Source: an uncultured Eubacteriales bacterium (GTDB lineage Bacteria; Bacillota; Clostridia; Peptostreptococcales; Anaerovoracaceae). Taken from it: 64,000 nt of DNA. Every line of letters begins with the position of its first letter. The first letter of the stretch is position 1. The stretch is taken from NCBI GenBank assembly GCA_902778565.1, contig CACYYH010000001.1, forward strand, positions 62,001 through 126,000, read 5' to 3'. The position numbers and the translations under genes were made by a program. Positions 18,172 through 26,258 of the stretch are shown here, piece by piece. The notes beneath the pieces are model-generated. The model was not told the DNA's origin, did not search any database, and worked only from the letters and a program-made list of their open reading frames with translations.

Positions 18172-19568
18172 GCGATGGCAGCGTCTTTTCTGAATTCCTT
18201 TAATGTCTTGCTGTAAGCTATCTTATAGTAAATATAATGTGAAATTGCTGTAACCGTCCAGCTGAAGGGATATGATGCATATACCCAGTGGATGGTTGAG
18301 CATCCGGGAAGCTGACATACTGTTGCTATCCATACTATTCTCAGTGCGCATACGCCGATAACGGTTATGAACGTGGGAACGATGGAATATCCCATTCCCC
18401 TGGTGGTGCCGGGTATTACGTTCTGGATTCCGCAAAGGAAATAAGGCACGCAAAGGAAAAGCATCCTTATCAGTCCTGCATCTATTACCGCAGGATTGTT
18501 CGTATATATGCTTAGGAGAGGCCTTCCGAATGAATATGTCAGAAGTCCCAGAATCAGTCCTGCCGCTGTTACCAGCGTTATCGCAGTACGGAATACAAGG
18601 GGGACTCTCTCTACTTTACCGGCTCCGATATTTTGCGACGTAAATGACACAGCCGACTGTGTGAAGGCATCCATTCCGACGAAAGTGAAACCTTCAAGGC
18701 TGGCGGAAGCAGATGATCCCGCCATGTATATCTTACCAAAGGAGTTGATGGATGACTGTATCGCCATGTTGGATATGGAGAACAGCATTCCCTGGATGCC
18801 TGCGGGCACACCTATCACCAGTATGGGTTTGACCTTGGATCTGTAGAGTCTGAGCTTCCTCAATTCAAGTCTGAAAGCGCCCTTATCCTTCATAAGGGTA
18901 CCTATGATCAGACTCATGCTCACGATCTGGGAAAGAACCGTGGCAAGCGCTACACCTACAACGGCCAGATGGAACACTATTACAAAAATCAGGTTCAGGC
19001 AGACGTTCAGTATGCCTGCAGCAAGCAGGAAGTAGAGAGGTCTCTTGGTATCCCCTCTTGCCCTGAATATGCCTGATCCGAAATTGTAAAGTGCCATGAT
19101 GGGAATGCCTATGAAAAGGATATTCATGTACTGGCTTGAAAGCGGTACGATCTCCTCCGGAGTCCCTGTCACCTTCAGAAGCCACTGACATGAAAGAAGA
19201 CCTGTGATCGCCATCAGTATACCGCCTATTATCGCAAGCAGTATCGCTGTATGGACCGATTCAGATATGTCCTTTTCCCTTCCCGCTCCGTAAGCTTTCG
19301 CAACGGTTACGTTTACGCCTGTGGACAATCCGATTAAGAGCGTTACGATAAGATTCACCGGTGAACTCGATGCTCCTACAGCGGCTAAGGCCTCGTCCCC
19401 TGCGAAACGTCCGACTACGATGATATCCGCAGCATTAAAAAGAAGCTGGAGCAGCCCTGAGAACATTACAGGGATAGCGAACCTCAGCATCTTCTTAAGG
19501 ATAGGACCGTTGGTCATATCGATCTCATATTTACTTGATCTGTCCTTCGTTTCGATTTCTTTTGACAT
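18168..19568 (-). CDS. MATE family efflux transporter
   Basis: This polytopic membrane protein of 466 residues has the duplicated six-helix layout of MATE exporters. N-terminal motifs MLRFAIPVMFSGLLQLLFNAADIIVVG (core IPVMFSGLLQ) and the second-half motif ASLEGFTFVGMDAFTQSAVSF are typical of the DinF/NorM-like clostridial branch. Such proteins export cationic drugs or metabolites using ion gradients. It forms a two-gene unit with the downstream MFS gene. No dedicated regulator is adjacent. Confidence 0.9.
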   Translation of the reverse strand: MSKEIETKDRSSKYEIDMTNGPILKKMLRFAIPVMFSGLLQLLFNAADIIVVGRFAGDEALAAVGASSSPVNLIVTLLIGLSTGVNVTVAKAYGAGREKDISESVHTAILLAIIGGILMAITGLLSCQWLLKVTGTPEEIVPLSSQYMNILFIGIPIMALYNFGSGIFRARGDTKRPLYFLLAAGILNVCLNLIFVIVFHLAVVGVALATVLSQIVSMSLIIGTLMKDKGAFRLELRKLRLYRSKVKPILVIGVPAGIQGMLFSISNMAIQSSINSFGKIYMAGSSASASLEGFTFVGMDAFTQSAVSFTSQNIGAGKVERVPLVFRTAITLVTAAGLILGLLTYSFGRPLLSIYTNNPAVIDAGLIRMLFLCVPYFLCGIQNVIPGTTRGMGYSIVPTFITVIGVCALRIVWIATVCQLPGCSTIHWVYASYPFSWTVTAISHYIYYKIAYSKTLKEFRKDAAIA

Positions 19569-19606
19569 AAAAAACTCAGCTCAATACAACTCTTGCCTTT
19601 AGCGAT

Positions 19607-19906
19607 TTATCTGGGCAGTACGATCTGTCTCTTCTCCTTATCACTTGCTCTTCTGTAAAGTGTGAACTTGCGTCCTATGGCCTGAACGAATTCAGCGCCA
19701 AGGGGTTCCATAAGGTCGTTGGCTGTTTCCTTGGGATCCAGCTCGCATCCTTCCTGGATCTTCACCTACACCAGCTCGTGAGCTTCAAGGTAGTTGTCCA
19801 TTTCTTTGATAACATTGTCTGTCAGGCCTTCTTTTCCGATGAATACCACTGCGTCGATGCCGTTGGCCAGACCCTTTAAATAACTTCTCTGTTTACCTGT
19901 AAGCAT
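19607..19906 (-). pseudogene. yhbY: YhbY-family CRM-domain RNA-binding protein, interrupted by an in-frame TAG
   Basis: Reading from ATG at 19906 gives 46 residues (MLTGKQRSYLKGLANGIDAV and onward) up to ELV. A TAG at 19768-19766 follows, then 52 further in-frame residues beginning VKIQEGCELDP and ending at TAA. The two parts together match the full-length YhbY/CRM fold that binds the 50S precursor. Family members usually have a lysine or similar residue at this spot, so a single AAG-to-TAG change explains it. TAG is an ordinary stop elsewhere in this window (the carD-like gene). AGGAGG lies about 26 bases before the ATG with a perfect hairpin (GCGCCTTAAGGCGC) between them. A sequencing error is possible. 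Confidence 0.85.
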
Positions 19907-20041
19907 TTTATTTTCTGCGCCTTAAGGCGCTTCCTCCTCTATATTTCAGTCGACTGATTATTATACTACCATAATCTGCAGATTTCAAACATTTAGTTAT
20001 TATTTTTATTCAAAATTTCTATGTTTACCAAACAATTATTG

Positions 20042-20050
20042 TGATATAAT
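20042..20050 (+). promoter_or_regulatory. Extended -10 promoter for rubrerythrin
   Basis: TGATATAAT (TGnTATAAT) lies 37 bases before the rubrerythrin ATG in an AT-rich stretch. A weak -35 (TGTTTA at 20022-20027) is 17 bases upstream. The following TTAATGATAATTGA is loosely PerR/Fur-box-like, but I do not count it as a proven operator. Confidence 0.55.
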
Positions 20051-20086
20051 ATTTTTGTTAATGATAATTGACCAGGAGGTAATCAA

Positions 20087-20623
20087 ATGAGCAAATACGC
20101 AGGAACACAGACCGAGAAAAACTTATGGGAGGCATTCGCAGGAGAGTCTCAGGCCCGCAACAAATACACATATTTCGCTTCTAAGGCAAAAAAGGAAGGA
20201 TATGAGCAGATTTCCGCCCTCTTCCTGAAAACCGCTGAGAACGAAAAAGAGCACGCTAAAATGTGGTTCAAAGAACTGGAAGGTATCGGCGACACAGCAG
20301 CTAACCTGAAGGCAGCAGCTGACGGCGAGAACTTCGAGTGGACAGACATGTACGAAGGCTTTGCAAAGACCGCTGAGGAAGAAGGATTCCCCGAGCTGGC
20401 AGATAAGTTCAGAAAGGTCGCAGCTATCGAGAAGCACCATGAAGAGAGATACAGAGCTCTCCTTCAGAACGTGGAAGCAAAGACAGTCTTCGAGAAGAGC
20501 GAAGTCAAGGTTTGGGAATGCAGAAACTGCGGACATATCGTAGTTGGAACCAAAGCTCCCGACGTATGCCCTACCTGCGATCACCCTCAGGCTTACTTCG
20601 AAGTAAACTGCGAGAACTATTGA
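20087..20623 (+). CDS. rbr: Rubrerythrin
   Basis: This cytoplasmic peroxide-reducing protein of 178 residues is used by anaerobes for oxidative defence. The N-terminal ferritin-like four-helix domain carries diiron ligands in ESQARNKY (about 20), ENEKEH (about 54) and IEKHHEER (about 126-133). The C-terminal rubredoxin domain has CRNCGH and CPTCDH (about 145-165), which bind one iron. A strong AGGAGG ribosome site precedes the ATG. It has its own promoter and terminator. Sequence and length are normal for the family. Confidence 0.96.
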   Translation: MSKYAGTQTEKNLWEAFAGESQARNKYTYFASKAKKEGYEQISALFLKTAENEKEHAKMWFKELEGIGDTAANLKAAADGENFEWTDMYEGFAKTAEEEGFPELADKFRKVAAIEKHHEERYRALLQNVEAKTVFEKSEVKVWECRNCGHIVVGTKAPDVCPTCDHPQAYFEVNCENY

Positions 20624-20634
20624 TCATTGGCAAA

Positions 20635-20660
20635 GAAAAACCGCCCGCGGGCGGTTTTTT
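20635..20660 (+). terminator. Bidirectional terminator between rubrerythrin and the cysteine desulfidase gene
   Basis: A-run, GC-rich palindrome CCGCCCGCGGGCGG (20641-20654) and six T form a symmetrical terminator. It lies 12 bases past rbr and 12 bases past the convergent minus-strand gene, so it can serve both. Confidence 0.9.
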
Positions 20661-20671
20661 ATTTTATATTC

Positions 20672-21952
20672 TTAACTCTCCATCATTATCCTGATGATCT
20701 CTTTGTCCGTCTGTTCCATGCCCCGGCGGGCCAGATAGCCAACGTTTCTTATTGTGTTCTCAACACCCTTCTTGACTATGCCGTCGCCTCCGAAGAACTG
20801 GTTGCCATCCTCGTACATTGCGAGTCCCAGAAGGCCTGTCTCCACAGCAGTGGCGATCTTAGCTGCGCAGGAAGCCTTAGCTCCGTCACATATTATGCCG
20901 GAATCGATTGCCAGCGCATTTACGATGGTGTGTGCGATGGCTTCGTATCTGCCGCCCTTCAGGTACATGAGTCCTGCAGCTGCTCCGCAGCCTGCGCTCA
21001 CAGCGCCGCAATATGCAGACAGCCTGCCGATGCCTGTCTTGAGATGTGTGGTCACCAGATTGGCTACCGTCAGAGCGCGAAGCAGTTCCTCGTGGCTCTT
21101 CCCCTTCTCTCCGGCATAAATTATCACCGGCACGCTGGTGGTTATGCCCTGGTTGCCGGAGCCGGAGTTGATGACTACCGGCAGCTCACAGCCGTTCATT
21201 CTGGCGTCGCTTGCCGCTGCCGCATAGGCCCTCATCATGAAGTTCAGGTCACCTTCTCTGTCTCTCAGAATGGTCTTCCCTATATTGGCGCCGTATTTGT
21301 TTCTGAGGCCTTCCTCCGCAATGGCCATATTGTATTCTATCTGGGTCTCCAGAACTTCGCGCATGTCTTCCACATCAACGCTCTCAGCGAAGTCAACGAT
21401 CCCTTCTATCGACAGACAGGATCTGTCCGTAAGGCCTTTGTCATCTGAGGCAGTGTCTGTTTCCTTATCCAGAAGATACTCTTCGTTTTTCATCACGGTC
21501 ACCAGATTCGTATGATAATCCACTATCCTTACATAGGAAAAATCAACATCTGAGAAAGCTGTGATCATGATATCGAATATGTGGGGAGTATCTGCGTAGA
21601 TCACTTCGATGGGAGTGTTTTTGATATAATCTGCAAGATGACCGATCTCGTCCTCCGTTACGTTGGAAAGCACTTCAAGTTCTGCATCCGCATCGCCTAT
21701 TAAAGCTCCTGCGGCAGCTGCCGCCTGAATGCCTCTTAAGCCGCCGGTATGGGGTACCACCACGCTTTTGACGTTCTTTATGATGTTACCGCTGACTTCC
21801 ACCCTGAGTTTTACCGGTACGCTGCCCAGGACCGCTCTGGCCTTCGCAGCCGCATAAGCTATGGCGATCGGCTCGGTACAGCCCATGGCAGGCCTCAGTT
21901 CCTCTTTAAGTATCGCTGTAAACTGATCGTATCTGGGATCTTTTTTGTCCAT
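20672..21952 (-). CDS. cyuA: L-cysteine desulfidase family protein (CyuA/UPF0597)
   Basis: The product has 426 residues. The family cleaves L-cysteine to pyruvate, sulfide and ammonia with an iron-sulfur cluster and is related to the serine dehydratase alpha subunit. The conserved MGCTEPIAIAYAAA motif (Cys25) and the C-terminal GGxxYEAIAHTIVNALAIDSGIICDGAKASCAAKI region (core ICDGAKASCA, about 355) are family hallmarks with cluster cysteines. In anaerobes it serves cysteine catabolism. The neighbouring thioredoxin-reductase-like gene on the same strand may be functionally linked by thiol chemistry, but that is inference. Confidence 0.9.
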   Translation of the reverse strand: MDKKDPRYDQFTAILKEELRPAMGCTEPIAIAYAAAKARAVLGSVPVKLRVEVSGNIIKNVKSVVVPHTGGLRGIQAAAAAGALIGDADAELEVLSNVTEDEIGHLADYIKNTPIEVIYADTPHIFDIMITAFSDVDFSYVRIVDYHTNLVTVMKNEEYLLDKETDTASDDKGLTDRSCLSIEGIVDFAESVDVEDMREVLETQIEYNMAIAEEGLRNKYGANIGKTILRDREGDLNFMMRAYAAAASDARMNGCELPVVINSGSGNQGITTSVPVIIYAGEKGKSHEELLRALTVANLVTTHLKTGIGRLSAYCGAVSAGCGAAAGLMYLKGGRYEAIAHTIVNALAIDSGIICDGAKASCAAKIATAVETGLLGLAMYEDGNQFFGGDGIVKKGVENTIRNVGYLARRGMEQTDKEIIRIMMES

Positions 21953-21998
21953 GATATGTTCTCCTAAAAAAGCCGTCAGTTTCCCGACGGCTAATTAT

Positions 21999-22862
21999 TT
22001 ACTGCTTATCAAGTTCTGCCAGATATTCCAGAATGCTGTGAGCGGCGATATTGCCCTCGCCCACCGCCTTGGTTATCTGATAAGGTCTTCCGGTGCAGTC
22101 CCCCGCTGCATAACAGCCGGCGATGTTGGTCTGCATCTTTCTGTCCACAACGATATGCGGACCCTCCAGTTCCAGTCCGTTTATCAGCATTGAAGGCGCA
22201 ACTGCATTCCTTAAGATGAAAACACCGTCCACGTCGCGGGCCTCACCTTTAACGGTCTCTATTCCGGATACCTTCATCTCACCGTTGATCTTTCCTATGG
22301 GTGTCGCAAGCTTCTCAACGTTGGGAAGGTCTACTTTGCAGTCCTTGTATCCCGCGGAAAGATATACCTTATCTGCGATCTCTGCAAGGTATACCGCCTC
22401 GTGCTCGTACTTTTCAGCTCCAAGATGCACTGCGATGGTCTTTCCCTTGTAAAGGAAGCCGTCACAGGTAGCGCAGTAGCTGACACCTCTTCCCAGGTAC
22501 TCCTCTTCTCCGGGCATGGACTTTGCTGTAAAAGATCCGATGGCGAGAAGCAAAGCCTTCGCTTCATATACCTCGTTGTCCGCCAGGAGCATGAAGCTGC
22601 TTCCCATGGGGCTGATATTCGTCACCAGCTTATCTGTGATCTCCAGTCCCATTTCCTCAGCGTGAGCCATGAACTTTTCATTGAGTTCCTTTCCGCCCAC
22701 GTAAGGTATGCCGGGATAGTTGGCTATCTTCTCGGATTTTTCCACCTTAAGGCTCATGTCTTTTGAACCGAACCAGAGCACTGATTTATTATGTAATTTA
22801 AAATTTATGGCTGCTGAAAGTCCGGCAGGGCCTGTTCCTATGATGCATACGTCGTAAGCCAT
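21999..22862 (-). CDS. Thioredoxin-reductase-like FAD oxidoreductase
   Basis: This flavoprotein of 287 residues has the FAD-binding GTGPAGLSAAI motif near residue 9, the redox motif YCATCDGF (Cys130 and Cys133) and the C-terminal FAD contact AAGDCTGRPYQITKAVGEG. The family transfers electrons to thioredoxin-like partners. The middle nucleotide-binding domain reads TIAVHLGAEKYEHEAVYLAE and lacks the standard NADPH motifs GGGNSA and HRR. The electron donor may therefore be ferredoxin or another carrier, as in clostridial ferredoxin- or flavin-dependent variants. That substitution is an inference. Confidence 0.85.
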   Translation of the reverse strand: MAYDVCIIGTGPAGLSAAINFKLHNKSVLWFGSKDMSLKVEKSEKIANYPGIPYVGGKELNEKFMAHAEEMGLEITDKLVTNISPMGSSFMLLADNEVYEAKALLLAIGSFTAKSMPGEEEYLGRGVSYCATCDGFLYKGKTIAVHLGAEKYEHEAVYLAEIADKVYLSAGYKDCKVDLPNVEKLATPIGKINGEMKVSGIETVKGEARDVDGVFILRNAVAPSMLINGLELEGPHIVVDRKMQTNIAGCYAAGDCTGRPYQITKAVGEGNIAAHSILEYLAELDKQ

Positions 22863-22886
22863 ATTTTCTCCTTTATCGTATATTTT

Positions 22887-23594
22887 TTATCTTCTGTTGC
22901 CCCTGATGGCGATGAGTCTCAGCATGTTGGCGATTGCCGTCGCAAGAGCAGCCACATAGGTCATGGCAGCAGCTGAAAGCACTTTCTTGGCAGCTGCCTG
23001 CTCTTCCTCGTTAACGATACCGAGATTTATCATCTGCGTGAGGGCTCTGCTTGATGCGTTGAGCTCCACAGGCAGAGTCACAAGATGGAAAAGTACCACC
23101 AGCCCGAAGAGGATCACGCCGATGTTGAAAAGCGTTCCTCCGAAAGCATATCCGGATGCCATCATGATAAGTCCTATGATAGCCACCGGCCAGCTGAATC
23201 CGGAGGTGATGTTTACCAGAGGCACCAGATTGTCTCTGAGTCTCAAAAGCGAATATCCCTCGTTATGCTGGATCGCATGACCGCATTCATGGCATGCTAC
23301 TGCAATGGCTGAGATCGACTGCTCATCCACTACCGGATCTGAAAGACTTATGGAGTTGTTTCTGGGATCGAAATGATCCGTGAGAGTACCCTGTATAGCG
23401 TAGATCGGCACGCTGTCAAGGCCGTTGGCGTTCAGCATCTTTCGTGCTGCGTCAGCTCCGGTATATCCTCTGGAGCAGCGAACCTGCGAGTACTTGCTGA
23501 AAGTAGTGCTCACCTTGGCCTGCGCCCAGAAAGAAAGGACGATGGCAGGTATGAGTATTATCATTGTCCAGTCAAAATAGTAAGGAAAATACAT
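22887..23594 (-). CDS. Zinc-dependent membrane metallopeptidase, YugP family
   Basis: This membrane protein of 235 residues starts at 23594, chosen because TAGGAGGTTAGAA precedes it. An N-terminal membrane segment (about 9-24), the zinc motif HECGH (residues 102-106), and C-terminal membrane segments (about 130-180 and 205-225) match the YugP/neutral zinc metallopeptidase-2 family. Its substrates are unknown. It stands alone between the reductase-like gene and a decayed CPBP gene. A short in-frame upstream extension is not supported by a ribosome site. Confidence 0.88.
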   Translation of the reverse strand: MYFPYYFDWTMIILIPAIVLSFWAQAKVSTTFSKYSQVRCSRGYTGADAARKMLNANGLDSVPIYAIQGTLTDHFDPRNNSISLSDPVVDEQSISAIAVACHECGHAIQHNEGYSLLRLRDNLVPLVNITSGFSWPVAIIGLIMMASGYAFGGTLFNIGVILFGLVVLFHLVTLPVELNASSRALTQMINLGIVNEEEQAAAKKVLSAAAMTYVAALATAIANMLRLIAIRGNRR

Positions 23595-23682
23595 TTCTAA
23601 CCTCCTATCAAGCAAATGATGTCTTAAGATATTTTACACTTTTTGGTGAAGACTTGCAACAAAGGTTATTGATACAAAATCA

Positions 23683-23707
23683 AAAAGAGAAAGCGAGCGC
23701 TTTCTCT
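23683..23707 (-). terminator. Terminator downstream of the CPBP remnant
   Basis: A near-perfect stem AGAGAAAGCG/CGCTTTCTCT (23686-23707) is followed on the minus strand by five T. The loop is two to four bases long. It could also terminate any plus-strand transcript weakly. Confidence 0.7.
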
Positions 23708-23743
23708 TCTCATATACCCTGTCTCATGTTCCGTCAAACATGG

Positions 23744-24259
23744 TCATTCCGGTACTTTTTTATTCGGCAATACTTTTACCAGATACAACAGATATCCGCC
23801 CAGTACCACGACGATCAGTACGACGTTCAGGATCATCTCCACTTTCGGATCCATGCTGCCTTCTGCGCTGAACGCTTTCAGCGCGTTATTTGCAGAGTGG
23901 AATACGATGCACGGGATCAGGGAGCCGCCGTAATAGAATATCAGCACCATGACAAATCCCACGAGAACGGCAAAAAATACCTGTACCAGTTCAGCAAGTA
24001 AATATCCCAAAATAAATATTTTCCTATAAGGATGATAATTTGGGGCAAAGAAGTATCCCAGAGAGAATATTTTCTTTAAAGGATGATAATTGGGGGTAAG
24101 GAAGTATCCCAGAGAGACTTTTTTCCATAAAGGATCATGATTTTGGGCAAAGAAGTATCCCGGAGATACTTTTTTCCATAAAGGATCATAATTTATGGCA
24201 AATGGGTTATCCTTAGGAGATCTTTTTCCATGAGGGATCATTATTATTAGCAAAGGCAT
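23744..24259 (-). pseudogene. CPBP-type intramembrane protease remnant fused to in-frame 51-bp repeats
   Basis: The open frame is 171 codons, but only its last 85 look like a protein domain: VQVFFAVLVGFVMVLIFYYGGSLIPCIVFHSANNALKAF is the C-terminal part of CPBP/CAAX-protease proteins with the H-x-x-x-N motif (core FHSANNAL). The catalytic EExxxR motif and N-terminal helices are missing. The upstream 80 codons are a 17-residue repeat (DPLWKKVSxGYF type) made by the DNA repeat at 23999-24330. I read this as a gene whose 5' part was lost and replaced by a repeat array. Expression and function are doubtful. Confidence 0.6.
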
Positions 24260-24330
24260 TATCCCGGAGAGGAATTCTATACAGAAGGATCAAAATCAGT
24301 ATCAAAATGACGATCCCCAGAGAGAATTAT
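23999..24330. repeat. 51-bp tandem repeat array, about 6 copies
   Basis: The repeat landmark (AAGTATCCC or its variants) recurs at 24051, 24102, 24153, 24205, 24257 and 24311, with a degenerate first copy near 23999. The spacing is 51-54 bases. Units share TATCCC-GAGAGA, TTTTTTCCATAAAGGATCAT and GGGCAAAG. One copy contains the palindrome AAGTATC/GATACTT. Similarity decays outward from the centre. A 51-bp period keeps the minus-strand frame open. It ends about 90 bases before the tRNA terminator and att site. There is no gene between 24331 and 24415. Confidence 0.8.
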
Positions 24331-24415
24331 TTAAAGAAAGATCCGCATTTTCAATACAAAAAATATCTGAAACATATATTTGCGCGTTTACATTGTATTT
24401 TGCTGAATATATCAC

Positions 24416-24443
24416 TTAAAAAGCCCCCGGAAACTCCGGGGGC
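24416..24443 (-). terminator. Original tRNA-Gly terminator, stranded at the left phage junction
   Basis: An eight-base-pair stem GCCCCCGG/CCGGGGGC with loop AAACT (24423-24443) is followed on the minus strand by a T-run. It sits next to the displaced tRNA 3' end at 24450-24476. Before integration it would have closed the tRNA-Gly transcript now located 32 kb away. Confidence 0.75.
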
Positions 24444-24449
24444 TCATTA

Positions 24450-24476
24450 TGGAGCAAGAGACGGGAGTCGAACCCG
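24450..24476 (-). other. attL: displaced 3' end of tRNA-Gly
   Basis: These 27 bases are identical to 56413-56439, the T-arm to CCA part of tRNA-Gly(CCC). Identity stops abruptly on both sides (AAAG versus CCTT inside). It is a tRNA fragment only, so it marks the left prophage boundary. Confidence 0.92.
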
Positions 24477-24510
24477 AAAGAGAAGCTTGCTCCCCAAGCC
24501 GTCAGAGTGC

Positions 24511-24534
24511 TTGTGTGATATTATCGTGTGATAT
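24511..24534. other. Integrase arm-type repeat pair, left
   Basis: GTGTGATATT occurs twice in tandem 13 bases apart, about 35 bases inside attL. The same pair recurs near the right end at 56266-56290 in the same direction. Paired direct repeats flanking the att core are what tyrosine integrases with an arm-binding domain use. Confidence 0.6.
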
Positions 24535-24540
24535 TTAGTG

Positions 24541-24565
24541 AAAAACCAGGTGCTCCCCGGTTTTT
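24541..24565. terminator. Bidirectional hairpin at the left phage end
   Basis: AAAAACC and GGTTTTT bracket a GC-containing inner stem with one mismatch (24541-24565). The symmetrical A and T runs would allow termination from both directions. It isolates phage from host transcription. Confidence 0.55.
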
Positions 24566-24595
24566 CTATTAGCCAATTGGATGCATACAAAAGGA

Positions 24596-24624
24596 TTGTA
24601 TCCAAAAGAAATGATATATATAAT
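24596..24624 (+). promoter_or_regulatory. Plus-strand promoter near the left phage end
   Basis: TTGTAT (24596-24601) and a perfect TATAAT (24619-24624) are 17 bases apart. Downstream are a hairpin, AAAAGGAG and an ATG at 24676 opening a 13-codon frame (MKKINSLAASILL) that ends within the antisense lysis gene. It may drive a short peptide or an antisense RNA. It may also be a relic. Confidence 0.45.
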
Positions 24625-24633
24625 TATACTACT

Positions 24634-24660
24634 AAAAAAAGCCTGGGGCAACCCCGGGCA
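24634..24660 (-). terminator. Terminator of the phage late operon
   Basis: On the minus strand GCCCGGGG, loop TTG and CCCCAGGC are followed by seven T. It lies 26 bases past the last late gene (stop at 24686). Confidence 0.85.
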
Positions 24661-24685
24661 AAAAGGAGAAATATTATGAAAAAAA

Positions 24686-24982
24686 TCAATTCATTGGCAG
24701 CTTCAATACTTCTGTGACTACCTTTTCAACTTTACCGTTCCCTTTTAGGTCAGTGTACGCCTTATACTCCTTCACAAAGTCATCGTACTCATCAGAAGGT
24801 ATATAGCCTTTGTCCATATAGTCATCCGCCGACTTTAGAAGATCGCGCCTGGCTAATGCCCTGATGATGATCTGTGTCGGTGTTTTTTTCTTCGTTTTCG
24901 ATTTATAGAGCTCCATCAAAAAAGATCCAAGCCAGTTGGATCCGAGTATGATAGCTATCAGTTGTAACATCTGTTCGTTCAT
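24686..24982 (-). CDS. Small phage membrane-anchored protein next to the endolysin
   Basis: The protein is 98 residues long. A single hydrophobic segment (about residues 4-22, LQLIAIILGSNWLGSFLMEL) is followed by a basic patch (KSKTKKKT) and a helical cytoplasmic-type tail. The ATG at 24982 follows GGAGAAACA. Its position as last gene after holin and endolysin and its one-helix layout suggest an accessory lysis or holin-like role. No function is established by sequence. Similar small proteins are common at this place in clostridial siphophages. Confidence 0.75.
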   Translation of the reverse strand: MNEQMLQLIAIILGSNWLGSFLMELYKSKTKKKTPTQIIIRALARRDLLKSADDYMDKGYIPSDEYDDFVKEYKAYTDLKGNGKVEKVVTEVLKLPMN

Positions 24983-25076
24983 TGTTTCTCCAATAATAAA
25001 GGGACAGGACTTTTGAGCCACAAAAACACCAGACTTATATTTAATATAGTTAAGTATTTTGCCTGCCCCTTATAAA

Positions 25077-26039
25077 CTATTTAATAACTAACTTACCATC
25101 TGTGCCGAAGTCGCAGTTTACTCTGGTCTCTCCTGTAGCCATAATTCCAGTGCTTTTCAGATAGTAGTAACCATCTTTGTATTTAAGCCATCTTGACTTC
25201 AGCATCTTCCCACTCTTGTTGAAGTATCTCCATCCTGCTTTGAACTTGACCCACTTGCTTGAAGCCATTACTCCGTTTGACTGAAGATAGTATTTATCGC
25301 CTTTCCATTCTATAAGGTTAGACTTGACCATCTTACCGTCATTACCGAGCCAGTACCACTTTCCGCCATCCTGCACCCAAGCATTGGCTAGCATTTTTCC
25401 GTCTTTACCCAAGTAATACCAGTCACCTTTCGTGTCCTGTCTCCAAGCGTTCTTTATCATTGTCTCTCCCTCATAGTAGTACCAATATCCGTTCTTCTTT
25501 ACCCACTTGCCGGCAGGTATAACAGCCGTGTAGACATTCTCGGGGATTAATCCCTGCATAGAATCCTCATATGTATGCCAGCCATCATTGTGCCGCCAAG
25601 AAGAATCCTTCGTATAAAGCCAGTGTTTTCCGCTTTTGTACTCATACCCTGTAACAGCCACATAATGCCCATTTAAAGTCCACTCTGTGCCATCATATGC
25701 AGTGCCACCGCCGAAAAGGATAATCGCTATCGTGTTGCCCTTACCCAGTGCGTCCCACACAGACTTCATAGAGCTTGATACATTGTGTGTTATGTGATTT
25801 CCAAAATATTTGTCTAAAGCGTCCTCTATGCCTTGCCTTTTTGTACCGTTATCATAGACCGCATACTGCTTCATAAACGGATAGAAATATACAGGTGTTT
25901 TATCCCGGTAGTTTTCTATCTCTATAGCTACGTTCGTGATAGCCAGTAAGCCACAGCCATTAGATTTAACCGTGTCCCCATTTGGATACGGGTAGCTCGC
26001 CCACTCTCCACTCCCTTGGTCAAATATCCTTGGGTTCAT
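25077..26039 (-). CDS. Endolysin: C39-like cysteine peptidase with choline-binding-type repeats
   Basis: This peptidoglycan-degrading lysin has 320 residues. The N-terminal papain-like domain (about 1-165) has Cys29 in SNGCGLLAITN and a candidate catalytic His in GHYVAVTGYE near 128, as in C39-type peptidases. The C-terminal half (about 168-310) is a run of about six or seven 20-residue aromatic repeats (GxWYYLGKDGKMLxNAW type), the cell-wall or choline-binding repeat family. The start at 26039 follows GGAGACATCAG and overlaps the holin gene. It has no signal peptide, so export depends on the holin. Confidence 0.85.
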   Translation of the reverse strand: MNPRIFDQGSGEWASYPYPNGDTVKSNGCGLLAITNVAIEIENYRDKTPVYFYPFMKQYAVYDNGTKRQGIEDALDKYFGNHITHNVSSSMKSVWDALGKGNTIAIILFGGGTAYDGTEWTLNGHYVAVTGYEYKSGKHWLYTKDSSWRHNDGWHTYEDSMQGLIPENVYTAVIPAGKWVKKNGYWYYYEGETMIKNAWRQDTKGDWYYLGKDGKMLANAWVQDGGKWYWLGNDGKMVKSNLIEWKGDKYYLQSNGVMASSKWVKFKAGWRYFNKSGKMLKSRWLKYKDGYYYLKSTGIMATGETRVNCDFGTDGKLVIK

Positions 26040-26244
26040 CTGATGTCTCCTTGTCATATTTTCCCTTTAAGATACGGAGTACGATGTCTATGAATGCTAC
26101 CACAAGGGTGATAGATCCGACTATCTCTTCGCCATAAGGGAAGTTCCAAATGCCTGCAAGTCCAAAATATAATGCTCCAAGCGCAGGTAAAAGAAGGTCT
26201 GCGATTGCTCTTAAAAGATCATATAATTCGTTTGATATTCTCAT
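26020..26244 (-). CDS. Phage holin, phiLC3-like
   Basis: This membrane protein of 74 residues has two hydrophobic segments (about 10-31 and 38-56) and a charged C-terminus (KGKYDKETSDEPKD). That is the phi-LC3/class II holin pattern. It should form the membrane lesion that releases the endolysin. Its 3' end overlaps the endolysin start by 20 bases, so the two lysis genes are translationally linked. Confidence 0.88.
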   Translation of the reverse strand: MRISNELYDLLRAIADLLLPALGALYFGLAGIWNFPYGEEIVGSITLVVAFIDIVLRILKGKYDKETSDEPKDI

Positions 26245-26258
26245 TTTGTGTTTCCTTT

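Noticed and set aside
19766..19768. TAG as a recoded sense codon
   Set aside because: TAG ends other genes here (the carD-like gene and the Abi gene), and no suppressor tRNA or recoding signal is seen.
24051..24330. Possible CRISPR array from 51-bp repeats
   Set aside because: Repeats are contiguous and degenerate with no spacers, and they form an open frame joined to CPBP.
24450..24476. Second tRNA gene at the left phage end
   Set aside because: Only the 27-bp 3' part of tRNA-Gly is present; the 5' half is missing, so it is an attL remnant.
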